Below, one piece after another: positions 8,756 to 16,972 of a DNA stretch of 64,000 nucleotides. Location: positions 16,966 through 80,965 of the forward strand of contig NZ_JAMQQF010000003.1 in NCBI RefSeq assembly GCF_023716945.1, read 5' to 3'. This DNA comes from Frankia sp. AiPs1. Lineage in GTDB: Bacteria > Actinomycetota > Actinomycetes > Frankiales > Frankiaceae. The notes beneath the pieces are model-generated. The model did no database searches, was not told where the DNA came from, and saw only the letters and a list, made by a program, of their open reading frames with translations. The first letter of the stretch is position 1. Every line of letters begins with the position of its first letter. Both the position numbers and the translations under genes were made by a program.

Positions 8756-9208
8756 TCAGGGGCCAGGGGTGGCGATGGCGGAGCGGGTCTGGGTGACGAT
8801 GGCCCCGGGGCCGGTGGCCAGGACGGGGATGCGGAAGCGGACCTGCTGGTGGACGGTGATGGTGACCGTCGCGCCGGCCACGACGATCGCGGAGTTGTCC
8901 ACACCGTGGGCGTCGAGGTAGGCGCGGGCGGCGGTGCGTGCGCTGGTCGGGTCGAGGCGGATGACGCCGTCGGCGAGTGCGGTGGTGTCGAGTTGCTGCG
9001 CGCCGACGCGGGCGGCTTTGCCGGCGAGGTCGAAGGCGGCGCCGTTGGCGTGCAGGATCCGGGTCTGGTCGGTGATCAGCGCGGCGAACAGGACGGCGGC
9101 GGTGGCGACGGCGCCGAGGAGGAACAGGCTGATCGAGCCGGTGTCGTCGCCGGTGTTGTCGTGCCAGATCAGGCGGCGGACGGGCGCTCGCAGGATGCTG
9201 CGGTTCAT
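8756..9208 (-). CDS. TadE/TadG-like pseudopilin-type membrane protein
   Basis: 150 residues. A basic N-terminus is followed by GDDTGSISLFLLGAVATAAVLFAALITDQ, the acidic/Gly-then-helix pattern of TadE/TadG proteins, then an extracellular Ala/Val-rich domain. Its ATG overlaps the stop of the upstream TadE-like gene (ATGA), so the two are translationally coupled. Presumed minor pilin or secreted-machinery subunit inserted by the TadBC platform. Confidence 0.75.
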   Translation of the reverse strand: MNRSILRAPVRRLIWHDNTGDDTGSISLFLLGAVATAAVLFAALITDQTRILHANGAAFDLAGKAARVGAQQLDTTALADGVIRLDPTSARTAARAYLDAHGVDNSAIVVAGATVTITVHQQVRFRIPVLATGPGAIVTQTRSAIATPGP

Positions 9209-9642
9209 CGCAGTCCGCCGCGGTAGCGGTCGATGACCTCGTCGGCGGTGGCGCGCAGGGTGCGGTGGTGGCCGAGCAGGCTGCCGGTCCGGCAGGTGAC
9301 GGTGACGGTGACGGTGCCGGCGGCGCGGAAGGTGGCGGTGGTCGTGGTGGTGGTGACGTCGGCGCAGGGTCCGGCGCTCGCGCTGATGCGGGTGTGTACG
9401 AGCCGGTCGGCGGCGCTGGCCGCGTCGGCCGCGGTCGGGGCGAGGGACGCGGCGCGGGCAGCCTCGCGGGCGGCGGTGGTGACCGTGGCGCTGCTCTGCG
9501 TTGTCTGGTAGGCGACGGCGACGAGCAGCACGGCGAGCAGGACGATGGCGGCGCTGACGGCGAACTCCACCGAGTAGGAGCCGTCATCGCGGCCGCGGGA
9601 CCTGCCGCAGATGGACGGTGACGGCGAGCGTTGGCGGGTCAT
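9205..9642 (-). CDS. TadE-like membrane protein
   Basis: 145 residues. The motif DDGSYSVEFAVSAAIVLLAVLLVAVAYQ matches the TadE signature (Gly, then VEF/VEY at the start of a single N-terminal helix). The rest is a Thr-rich extracytoplasmic domain with two cysteines (PCADV, TCRTG) that could form a disulfide. Start and stop overlap neighbours by ATGA. Expected role: minor pilin of the Tad/Flp apparatus. Confidence 0.8.
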   Translation of the reverse strand: MTRQRSPSPSICGRSRGRDDGSYSVEFAVSAAIVLLAVLLVAVAYQTTQSSATVTTAAREAARAASLAPTAADAASAADRLVHTRISASAGPCADVTTTTTTATFRAAGTVTVTVTCRTGSLLGHHRTLRATADEVIDRYRGGLR

Positions 9643-10034
9643 CGGCCGCTGCGGGTCTGGGGGATGAACCGGATCATCGGGCCGGTGGCGGTGCGGCTGA
9701 CGGCGCCGCCGATCCGGCCGTGGGCGGTGACGGTGACCGCCACCTGATCGGCCCGCTGACTGATGGTGACGTCGGCGTGGTCGACGAGCAGGACGCTGGT
9801 CGCCAGCCGGGTCGCGGCCGCGTCGACGGCGGGAGGTGTGCCGCCGGGGGCCTGGGCGATTTCGAGGGCGCGCTGGCTGGCCGCTTCCGCCGCGGACGCT
9901 GTCACCCAGCGCACGCTCATCGTCAGCAGCAACACGAACAGAGCGAACACGGCGATCATGATGGCGGCGAGTTCGGTGGCGTTACCTGCATCGTCAGCGC
10001 TGCGGGGCGCGACGCTGCGGCGGGGAGCGGACAT
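9639..10034 (-). CDS. TadE-like membrane protein
   Basis: About 131 residues from the ATG at 10034; an alternative start at 10067 would overlap the upstream gene. DDAGNATELAAIMIAVFALFVLLLTM gives the TadE-type N-terminal helix with Glu near its start, followed by an extracellular domain. It ends with ATGA overlap into the next TadE-like gene. Expected role: minor pilin; three such genes in a row are usual for actinobacterial Tad loci. Confidence 0.75.
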   Translation of the reverse strand: MSAPRRSVAPRSADDAGNATELAAIMIAVFALFVLLLTMSVRWVTASAAEAASQRALEIAQAPGGTPPAVDAAATRLATSVLLVDHADVTISQRADQVAVTVTAHGRIGGAVSRTATGPMIRFIPQTRSGR

Positions 10035-10051
10035 GGCGTGGGATGGCCGGT

Positions 10052-10294
10052 CTATTGCTGCTGGCATTGGGTGGGGTCGGTGCTGGTGCAGACATTGCTG
10101 GCGATCTGGGTGGCCTTCTGCCGCAGATAGAGGATCACCACGCCGGCGATGAGGACGAGGCCGACGGCGATGACCGCGGTGGACAGCCCGGCATCGCCGT
10201 GGTCACGGGCGTCGGCCCGGTTCCGGCTACGCCGGTAGGCGTCGGTGAGGGTGAGGTGGAGCAGGAGAAGGCGGGCGGCCACGGCATGGAGCAC
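10052..10294 (-). CDS. small single-helix membrane protein at the pilin position
   Basis: 80 residues. Start GTG at 10294 is supported by AAAGGAGG 6 bases upstream, one of the best ribosome sites here. DHGDAGLSTAVIAVGLVLIAGVV is a single helix after an acidic stretch, reminiscent of Flp pilins, but it lacks the usual Glu-Tyr (EY) pair, so I do not call it Flp. The tail has Cys-x7-Cys (VCTSTDPTQC). It lies between tadC and the tadE-like genes. Confidence 0.7.
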   Translation of the reverse strand: MLHAVAARLLLLHLTLTDAYRRSRNRADARDHGDAGLSTAVIAVGLVLIAGVVILYLRQKATQIASNVCTSTDPTQCQQQ

Positions 10295-10313
10295 GGAGGC
10301 CTCCTTTCTCAGG

Positions 10314-11198
10314 TCAGATCCCGACAGTGCTGTTGATCATCGAGAGGAGGGGGTAGGCGAGGAAGGCGACGAAGACGAGGGCCACGGCGGCGGCAGGCAG
10401 GTCCATCTGCGCGTCGGCAGCGGCCTCCTGTCCGCGAAGCCGGGCGCCCTCGGCTTGGCGGATCGCGGCGGCGCGGGACTCCAGGGCGAGGACGGGGGAA
10501 GCGCCGGCGCGCGCCGCGGCCAGGGTGCGGGCCAGGTCGGTGAACTCGCGCAGCGGATAGGCGGCGGCGAGTTCGGCGACGGCGACATCGGGAGGAATCC
10601 CGCGCAGTCGCGCGCCGGTCAGCGCGCGGCGCAGGTGACCGAAGGTCCAGCCGTGGCCGCTGTCGGCGGCGGCGGACAGCGCGGCGGGCAGCGGTAGGCC
10701 GCCCACGAGCAGGATGCGGACCAGGTCGATGTAAACCGCGGTGGCCAGCGCGGCGTCACGGCGACGAGCTCGGGCGAGCCGGCGCACCGGCCGGTCGGCG
10801 AGCGCCAGCCCTCCCAGCGTCGCGCCGACGACGAACACCGCGGACAGGACCGGCGGCGCCACGGCGACCAGGAGCGTCAGCGCGGCGAGACCGAGGCCGC
10901 CGGCGGCGCCGGCCACCACGTGGAGCAGCCGCGCGGCCATGTGCGCCTCGACGCCACGGTCAGCGATCCTCACATCGTCGCCGCGCAGCAGACCGCCCAG
11001 CCCGTGATCGCGCATCAGCGTGCACAGCCACTGGGACAGGCGGGTCAATGGCGCGACGCGGGTGGTCGCCGGGGCGGTGAACAGCACCGCGAGATCGGCG
11101 CCGAGATCGGGTTTGCCGGCCCGCGTGGACCACGCCGCCTGCCAGACGCCAAGACCGGCGAGCGCACCGCAGGCGGCGACAAGCAGCATCCGGGTCAT
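10314..11198 (-). CDS. tadC: TadC-like type II secretion F-domain protein
   Basis: 294 residues with helices near the N-terminus, in the middle (LGLAALTLLVAVAPPVLSAVFVVG) and at the end (AVALVFVAFLAYPLLSM). The soluble region has LPLPAALSAAADS and GASPVLALESRAAAIR, typical of T2SS-F/TadC proteins. Its ATG overlaps the tadB stop (ATGA). Expected role: inner-membrane platform on which the TadA ATPase drives pilin assembly. Confidence 0.85.
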   Translation of the reverse strand: MTRMLLVAACGALAGLGVWQAAWSTRAGKPDLGADLAVLFTAPATTRVAPLTRLSQWLCTLMRDHGLGGLLRGDDVRIADRGVEAHMAARLLHVVAGAAGGLGLAALTLLVAVAPPVLSAVFVVGATLGGLALADRPVRRLARARRRDAALATAVYIDLVRILLVGGLPLPAALSAAADSGHGWTFGHLRRALTGARLRGIPPDVAVAELAAAYPLREFTDLARTLAAARAGASPVLALESRAAAIRQAEGARLRGQEAAADAQMDLPAAAVALVFVAFLAYPLLSMINSTVGI

Positions 11199-12028
11199 GG
11201 CACCTCCGGCGTGAAGAAGTCGGGGGGAAGGTCGGGTTGACTCATCCGGGCCAGCGAGTGGACGGCGCCGACGACGGCCGCGCCCAGCGCGGCAAGGACC
11301 AGCTGGCCGGTCAGAGTGCGGTAAGGGGCGAAGAACGCCGGCGAGACCGCCAGTACGACGGTGATCGAGGCAGCGAACAGGACGAGCAGCAGCGTCATGG
11401 ACCGCCGGTGCTTGGCCCGTAACGCGTGCTGGTCGCGGAGCCGCGCGACGTCTGCGCGGGTCGTCTCGACCTGGCTGGCCATGAGCCGCGTCAGGTCCCC
11501 CGCGCCCCGCTGGTAGGCGACGTCGAGGGCGGTGGCGACCGGTCCCAGCGCTGGATGGGAGACCTCAGCCCGCAGCGCGCGCAGTGCGTCGGGCACGGAC
11601 ATGGTGTCCAGCCGTACCGCGAGGCGTCCGAGCGCCTCGGCGAGTTCGTCGGGAGGCCGGTCGCAGGAGGCGACGAGGGCTGCCCGCAAATGCCGGCCAG
11701 CGCCCAGGCCATCGCGGACCGCCTCGGTCCAGGTGGCCACGGCCTCCCCGAGACGGGTGACGGCTGGTACTGAGGGACCGCGGCCGGCGTCGAAGGTGAC
11801 GTAGCCGACGGCGGCGATGACGAGGCTGAGCGCGGGGGCGCGGGTGACGGCACCGGCGAGAACGGCGACGGCGAGCAGGAGCACGATCCGACGTGCCGGT
11901 AGCGCGGGGTGGCGACCGGCGAGCCGGGTGGGAATCGCGGCGCCGTGAGCTGCGGCAACGAATAGCCACGCCCCGAGGCCGGCCACGGCGCCTCCCAGCG
12001 CGACCGCGGCAAGGGCGAGGCCGCTCAC
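11195..12028 (-). CDS. tadB: TadB-like type II secretion F-domain protein
   Basis: 277 residues. The GTG at 12028 overlaps the tadA stop (GTGA), a start style repeated through this operon; the open frame extends to 12169 but that part is not protein-like. Membrane helices lie at the N-terminus (LALAAVALGGAVAGLGAWLFVA) and C-terminus (MTLLLVLFAASITVVLAV). The middle has the F-domain pattern (DGLGAGRHLRAALVASC, ALDVAYQRGAGDLTRLM). Partner of TadC in the platform. Confidence 0.85.
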   Translation of the reverse strand: MSGLALAAVALGGAVAGLGAWLFVAAAHGAAIPTRLAGRHPALPARRIVLLLAVAVLAGAVTRAPALSLVIAAVGYVTFDAGRGPSVPAVTRLGEAVATWTEAVRDGLGAGRHLRAALVASCDRPPDELAEALGRLAVRLDTMSVPDALRALRAEVSHPALGPVATALDVAYQRGAGDLTRLMASQVETTRADVARLRDQHALRAKHRRSMTLLLVLFAASITVVLAVSPAFFAPYRTLTGQLVLAALGAAVVGAVHSLARMSQPDLPPDFFTPEVP

Positions 12029-13359
12029 CAGCGGGCGCCCAACGCGAACCCGCGATCCCGGTCCAGGATGTTCGCGTCCAGCCCGGCGCCGGTCAGCTTC
12101 GCGGTGAGCTCCTCGGACGCGGCCAGGTCGGTGCGGGTCGGCGCGCCCGCGGACGGGTTCCACCGCCACAGTTCGGCGACGCTCACCCCGTGCTCGCCGC
12201 GGCCGGCGACCTCGAGGACGGAGGTGACCGCCCGGCGCCGCTCGACCCGGCCGACCTGCACGATCAGGTCGACGGCGGTGGCGATCGTGTCGAGCACGAC
12301 GCTGTCGGCGACGCGATGTTCACCGAACGCGGCGTAGGTCCGGATCCGAGAGATCACTTCCTGGGCGGACGGGGCGTGGATGGTGGTCGCGACCCCGCGG
12401 GCGACGCCTTGGCCCAGTGCCAGCAGCAGCGGCATGACCCCGCCGTCGGGTTTCAGCTCGCCGAGCGCGACTCGATCTGGAGTCAGCCGCCGAAGATCGT
12501 CAGTCAGGAATCGTTCCATCGTGTACGCGCCGGCCCCCTCCAGATTGGGTTCGCGGGCTTCGAAAGCCACCAAATTGGGGAAGCGGCGGGGGTCGAGGAA
12601 CAGCTCCATCTCGTCTTCGACAGTCACCGTCCGATCGAGGACCACCGAGGCGGGGTGGGCGTTCAGACACGCGCGCAGCAGCGTCGTCTTGCCTGCCGTC
12701 GTCGCCCCGGAGATCACCAGGCCGAACGGATCGGCCATTCGGGCCGTCGCAGTCAACACTGCCGTCAGGTCCGGACCGAACATGCCGACGGACTCCAATC
12801 CCTCTAGGGCGACGAGGTCGGGGGAGTAGAGCCGGCAGGAGATGTGCACCCGGCCGGTGACGGCCGCGATGGCGTGCAGCCGCGCCCCGCCGGGTAGCCG
12901 GCAGCGCACGCTGGGCGCCGCTTCGTCGAAGCGGCGGCCCTGAGCGGCGGCTTGGGCAGCGACCCACTCGAACGCCTCGTCGTCGTCGCGGAACGGGGAG
13001 GCGAGCTGCTGGCGATGCCCGGTGATCCGTTCCGTGCAGATCACGTTGGCGGCCCCGTTGACCTCGACATCGCTCCACTCCTCGGACTGCAGGAAGCGGG
13101 CCAGGGGGCCCAGCGGCGACAGGTCGAGGCGCAGCCGGCGGCGAACCTCGCCCTCGGTCGCCGCATCCAGCGCGGTCTGTCCGCCACGGGTGCGCTGGTG
13201 CTGCTCGTGGCGTAGCCCGGCCTCGATCAGTTCGTCGATACGGGCGGCGCGATCCTCGCCGTCTGGTGCGTCCGCGAGGCTCGCAAGGAACCAGGGGCGC
13301 AGCGCCTCGACTACAGCGCTCGCGGTGGCATCGTCGGCGACCTGCGGTCTCCAGCTCAC
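12025..13359 (-). CDS. tadA: TadA/CpaF-family secretion ATPase
   Basis: 444 residues from the GTG at 13359, which overlaps the upstream stop (GTGA). Visible motifs: Walker A GATTAGKTT near 215-222, Asp-box region VTVEDEMELFL, Walker B region PDRVALGELK, and His-box GVATTIHAPSA. N-terminal region SDVEVNGAANVICTE is typical of CpaF. Hexameric cytoplasmic ATPase powering pilin or pilus-like assembly through TadB/TadC. In conjugative elements such ATPases could also serve the transfer apparatus (VirB11-like); that is inference. Confidence 0.92.
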   Translation of the reverse strand: MSWRPQVADDATASAVVEALRPWFLASLADAPDGEDRAARIDELIEAGLRHEQHQRTRGGQTALDAATEGEVRRRLRLDLSPLGPLARFLQSEEWSDVEVNGAANVICTERITGHRQQLASPFRDDDEAFEWVAAQAAAQGRRFDEAAPSVRCRLPGGARLHAIAAVTGRVHISCRLYSPDLVALEGLESVGMFGPDLTAVLTATARMADPFGLVISGATTAGKTTLLRACLNAHPASVVLDRTVTVEDEMELFLDPRRFPNLVAFEAREPNLEGAGAYTMERFLTDDLRRLTPDRVALGELKPDGGVMPLLLALGQGVARGVATTIHAPSAQEVISRIRTYAAFGEHRVADSVVLDTIATAVDLIVQVGRVERRRAVTSVLEVAGRGEHGVSVAELWRWNPSAGAPTRTDLAASEELTAKLTGAGLDANILDRDRGFALGARW

Positions 13360-14099
13360 CGCGCGCCCTCGCTGACCAGACCGTCGGTGTCCACCGCTGC
13401 ACAGCAGTCCAAGACCTGCCCAGCCGCGCGCAGCAGTGCCGACGGGCGGCGCCGACGCGTCCCTTCCACCAGCGCGACCGCCCCATATGGGTCGTCGGGA
13501 ATCGCCACGACCGGTACGGCCGCTGCGCCGATCCGCTCGGCGACGAGCCGGCGTACGTCGGCCAGCGCGTAGGGGCCGGGTCCGTGCACGGCGAGCACGA
13601 TCCTGGGTGTCCAGAGGAACAGCCCGGGGAGGCGGACCAGCGCGCACGCCAGCGCCTCCCGGCTCGCGCCGGTGACGAGTAGCAGCCCGTCGCAGGGGCC
13701 GAGTATCGCGGCGGTGTTCTGGCGTACTCGGCCGACGTCGAGGAACAGCGGCACCTCCACCTCCGCCTGTGTGCGTAGCCCCGGCAGGCAGGTGGCCAGG
13801 CTGCGCAGTGCCCCGGCGATGGTCTCCTCCGTCGCTGCTGCCACCACCACGGGAACCTCGGCAGCGCTGCGTTGGGTGTGGTCAAGCACGTGCACCGGGC
13901 CGCTGGCAGCAGCGGCGACCAGGCTGTCCAACCCCGGGGCTCCGGCGTGCAGGGACAGGGCGCAGCGGGCGGCGAGCACGCCACCATCGGCACCGGCCTC
14001 AATGACTGCCCCGCCGCCGGCGGCGGCCGCCGCCATGGCGAGGGTGGTCGCGCCGGCAGATCCTGGGCCGGCGGTTCCTACCGCCCAGCAGCCTCTCAC
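13356..14099 (-). CDS. TadZ/CpaE-like MinD-family protein
   Basis: 247 residues starting MRGCWAVGTAGPGSAGATTLA. The position and pattern correspond to the deviant Walker A of ParA/MinD proteins, here degraded (AGATT, no classical KGG lysine), as in many actinobacterial CpaE/TadZ homologues. LFLDVGRVRQNTAAIL and GLLLVTGASREALA fit the MinD-type switch regions. Expected role: positions the Tad apparatus. It overlaps tadA (GTGA) and the SAF gene (ATGA). Confidence 0.7.
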   Translation of the reverse strand: MRGCWAVGTAGPGSAGATTLAMAAAAAGGGAVIEAGADGGVLAARCALSLHAGAPGLDSLVAAAASGPVHVLDHTQRSAAEVPVVVAAATEETIAGALRSLATCLPGLRTQAEVEVPLFLDVGRVRQNTAAILGPCDGLLLVTGASREALACALVRLPGLFLWTPRIVLAVHGPGPYALADVRRLVAERIGAAAVPVVAIPDDPYGAVALVEGTRRRRPSALLRAAGQVLDCCAAVDTDGLVSEGAR

Positions 14100-14758
14100 C
14101 GGCGGACCCCCAGCAGCCGTAGCCCCTGCCCGCTGGTCCCGGCTGCCGACGCGATCCGTGCGGCATCGTCGGCCGGCGCGTCAAGGTAGACGACCATGTC
14201 CCCGCTTGTCGCCTGGTCGGACACCGCTCGCACGTCGGCGACCTGCACCGGCCCGCCCACCAGCGTCGGGCTGTCGTCGCCCTGGGTGGCGCCGGCGACG
14301 ACCACCTGGACCCAGTCCCCGGCCCGCAGCTGCCGGGACGGCAGTGCTTCCACGGCCAGCCGGATGCCCACACTTGCCGAACCCGCTGGCGGCTGGGCCG
14401 ACCCGACCATCTCCGGGGTGAGCAGAGTGCCGGCGGTGAGGTTCACCAGGGCCTGGCGGCCCACGATGGCCGCCCTGGCCGCGGTCGGGGAGGCCAGCCG
14501 CGCCGACGTGCCCTCCACCGACACCCGTGCCACCGCGAGATCGGCCGCGTTGACGACCTCACCGCGGGCAATCGGACGCGTCAGTACCACTGCATCCACA
14601 TGATCGTCGTGCCAGGTGGCCGCCCCCACCGCGCCGCCGGCGCCGAGCACCATCAGCAGCACCGCGGCCGCCATCCCGCGCCGCGACGCGCGTCGTGGCC
14701 GGAACGGACTTCCCGTCGCCGGGCCCGAGGTCGGTGTCGCTCCTACCGTCGCCGTCAT
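14096..14758 (-). CDS. SAF-domain protein, CpaB/RcpC-like
   Basis: 220 residues. The start at 14758 is supported by GGAGG 8 bases upstream. One N-terminal membrane helix (MAAAVLLMVLGAGGAVGAATW) precedes a SAF domain (VVLTRPIARGEVVNAADL, VGRQALVNLTAGTLLTPEMV). CpaB/RcpC proteins help form the periplasmic or cell-wall channel of the Tad apparatus; some SAF domains bind carbohydrate. Located just before tadZ, the usual order. Confidence 0.85.
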   Translation of the reverse strand: MTATVGATPTSGPATGSPFRPRRASRRGMAAAVLLMVLGAGGAVGAATWHDDHVDAVVLTRPIARGEVVNAADLAVARVSVEGTSARLASPTAARAAIVGRQALVNLTAGTLLTPEMVGSAQPPAGSASVGIRLAVEALPSRQLRAGDWVQVVVAGATQGDDSPTLVGGPVQVADVRAVSDQATSGDMVVYLDAPADDAARIASAAGTSGQGLRLLGVRR

Positions 14759-14828
14759 AGCATCACCTCCGCTCCTCCGTGTTCCGCAGGATCGATCCGC
14801 ACATGAACGGGCGAGCCATCGGATTGCC

Positions 14829-15668
14829 TCATCGCGCCTGCTCCAGCGCCTGCACCTCACCGACCGGTACCGCATAGTCCGCGGTGGTTGTCATCGCGGG
14901 AAGAGTCCCCGTCGCGCCGGTCGATGCCGTCCATGACACCGCCCACGTCATCCGCAGCTGCGCCGGCCAGCTCGTGCCGTTCGGGGCGATGGAGGAGGCG
15001 TCCCGGTAGGAATAGGAACAGGAGACCGGCGTGGATGCACTCGCGATACCGCACAGCACGGGCGGCGCCCCGTCCCCGGGCAGGAATTCCAACGTCTGCG
15101 GCTCTGCGGTCACCGTGGCGGTCACACCCGGCACGGATGCGACGGCGGACACCGCCGCCTGCGTGCGTACCCCGATTCGCAATGGCGTGTTCACCACGGC
15201 CCGGTGACCCTGCTGAAGGTTCGGGGTGAAAATCCCGTCCGGGGCCGGAACTTTCTGCCGGACCAGATCTCCTGCGGTCTCGGCCACCTGCTGCGCCGAT
15301 GCTGTCGGTCGCACCCAGTAGTAAGTGATGGCGGTCGGCCCGCACACCCGTGCGTAGAGGGTGGCTGTCACCCCATCGGCATCGACGCGCTCGGTCTCCT
15401 GGGGATTGCGCTGCAGGTAGGAGAACAGATCGCCGGACTGCCAGGTGCACGGATCCGGGCCCGTCGTCCCGCCGTTGCCGCCGTCATGGCGCGCCGGTAT
15501 TCGAACCTGTGCCATCGACGTGATCTGGGAGAGCACGGGATCTGTGCTTCCTCCGGCCGTCCCCCCGGCTCCGATTCCATAGGCGGCCTGGGCCGGAGGG
15601 GACAAGGCCAGGGTAATTCCGATGCCGAGTGTGGTAGCGGTGAGGAGTATTCCTAGTGAGGTGCGCAT
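14829..15668 (-). CDS. secreted protein of the Tad operon, unknown function
   Basis: About 279 residues. The start at 15668 gives a clear signal peptide (MRTSLGILLTATTLGIGITLALSPPAQA, cleavage after AQA). The mature part contains four cysteines (DPCTW, VCGPT, VLCGIA, SCSYS), suggesting disulfides, and Thr/Ser-rich beta-type sequence. It overlaps the end of the lipoprotein gene by 16 bases, so is coupled to it. Not recognised, but signal-peptide proteins in this position are common in actinobacterial Tad/conjugation loci. Confidence 0.75.
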   Translation of the reverse strand: MRTSLGILLTATTLGIGITLALSPPAQAAYGIGAGGTAGGSTDPVLSQITSMAQVRIPARHDGGNGGTTGPDPCTWQSGDLFSYLQRNPQETERVDADGVTATLYARVCGPTAITYYWVRPTASAQQVAETAGDLVRQKVPAPDGIFTPNLQQGHRAVVNTPLRIGVRTQAAVSAVASVPGVTATVTAEPQTLEFLPGDGAPPVLCGIASASTPVSCSYSYRDASSIAPNGTSWPAQLRMTWAVSWTASTGATGTLPAMTTTADYAVPVGEVQALEQAR

Positions 15669-16282
15669 TGATCCGCGCCCATCCACGTTTTGACCGTTGT
15701 GGCATCGGATATCTTCCAGGTGCCAGCGTCGGTCACCCAGGTCCAGGTAGTGCGATAGGATTGTGTGGCATCATTGACGATGATTTCGTGCCCGCCTGGC
15801 GCCTTATTGGCGGCATCAAAAACGATGCCGTCGTCATATGTGCAGGTCGTTGTCTCTGCAAGGCCGTCCGGAGGAGCATTCATTATCTTTACGTTCTCGA
15901 TTGACTGATGCCCCGCACCTCCCGGCCTCCCGGCCCAACCGTTTCTTGTGAAGGTTTGCAAGAGATTCTCGATGCGGTCGCGTTCGGGTGAGTTGGCGGT
16001 GTACATCACGAGCAGCGGTTGGGTCTTGGCAGGGTTCCCCGGATTCGCAATAGCGTCGCGGTACGCCTGGTCGTAGCGTCGGGTGGCAGCTCGGATCGCC
16101 ATCTCGGCCTCGACGGTGGAGTCGGTGGTCGGCGTGCCGCCTACGGCTCCGCGGGTGCCTGCCGTGGTGGACGGCGCCGCGAGTGGGTGGGGAGGGGCGC
16201 TGTCCGAACACGCGGCCGCCGTACTCATGGTGACGATGATCCCCAGGCTGAGTGCGAGCCCACGTGGGCAGATGATCCTCAT
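15653..16282 (-). CDS. lipoprotein of unknown function, first gene of the Tad operon
   Basis: 209 residues from the ATG at 16282. MRIICPRGLALSLGIIVTMSTAAACSDSA is a type II signal peptide with lipobox TAAC. The mature domain has an ATRRYDQAYRDAIANPG helix and a DAGTWKISDATTVKTW beta end, like the NTF2-type/Mce-associated fold seen in other actinobacterial envelope lipoproteins (inference). It opens the minus-strand Tad operon, so the operon promoter should lie just above 16282. Confidence 0.75.
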   Translation of the reverse strand: MRIICPRGLALSLGIIVTMSTAAACSDSAPPHPLAAPSTTAGTRGAVGGTPTTDSTVEAEMAIRAATRRYDQAYRDAIANPGNPAKTQPLLVMYTANSPERDRIENLLQTFTRNGWAGRPGGAGHQSIENVKIMNAPPDGLAETTTCTYDDGIVFDAANKAPGGHEIIVNDATQSYRTTWTWVTDAGTWKISDATTVKTWMGADQCAPH

Positions 16283-16972
16283 CGTGCCGTGGCGGGCCGC
16301 CGGAGCGCAGGCCAAGCGTGCCAACGGGAACGAGCGCCATCGGAGCGTGATCGCGGAAGTAGCGCGAGCGATGTGTGCCTGTTGACCACGCTGGCCTCCT
16401 ACTGGCCATCTACGATCACGTTTGCATCCGTTTACTACCGGATGCCTCCAACGTGGCCCGACATCGGTCATACGTCAAGAGGAATACTGAGTGTTTTTAG
16501 ACGTGTCGGCTGCGCAGCCGAAGATCACTTTCCGTATCGTGGTCGGGACGGCAGGTCGCTGGTCGTCCGTGGAGGTTCTGATCTGCTACCGGGAGGTCTG
16601 CGAATTCGATCTCCCGAGGCTGCGTTCCTGCTGGTCGGGGACTGGTTGCAGTAGCAGTGGCTAGACGGTGATCGATATGCGTCCGCGGACGTGAAGTCGA
16701 CTTTCATGATCGACTTTTTGTCGGTTCCCGGACGGCACGGACTGCACGCCTGCTATCGGCATGAACCGTCCCCACATGAAGTGTGGGAGGCAAGATCCTC
16801 GGAACTGCTCTCCGAGGATGTGTTCCCCGGGATCTCTTGCCCCAGGGGAAGCATGTTGGATTGATCGCGAGCGATGCCGCCGCCGCTCCGGGGAGGCCGC
16901 CATCGCTCTCAGGAGCCGGGGTGGGCGTGCCGGCGGCCACGGTCAGAGGGAATCGGTTCGAAGAACAGTTGC
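16283..16972. other. 690-base intergenic region rich in inverted repeats
   Basis: No convincing gene. It lies between the 3' end of the relaxase gene and the Tad operon start, so should hold the relaxase terminator and the Tad promoter. Seen directly: a perfect 16-base palindrome at 16506-16521 (TCGGCTGCGCAGCCGA), a 12-base palindrome at 16680-16691 (CGTCCGCGGACG), direct repeats TCGACTTT at 16697 and 16710, a hairpin CCCACA-5-TGTGGG at 16771-16787 and a hairpin TCCTCGGA-7-TCCGAGGA at 16796-16818. The last two could be terminators. The others could be operators or part of an origin of transfer. Confidence 0.5.

Noticed and set aside
10052..10294. Calling the small membrane protein an Flp pilin
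   Set aside because: Position fits, but the Glu-Tyr pair next to the processing glycine is missing, so the pilin assignment is not supported.
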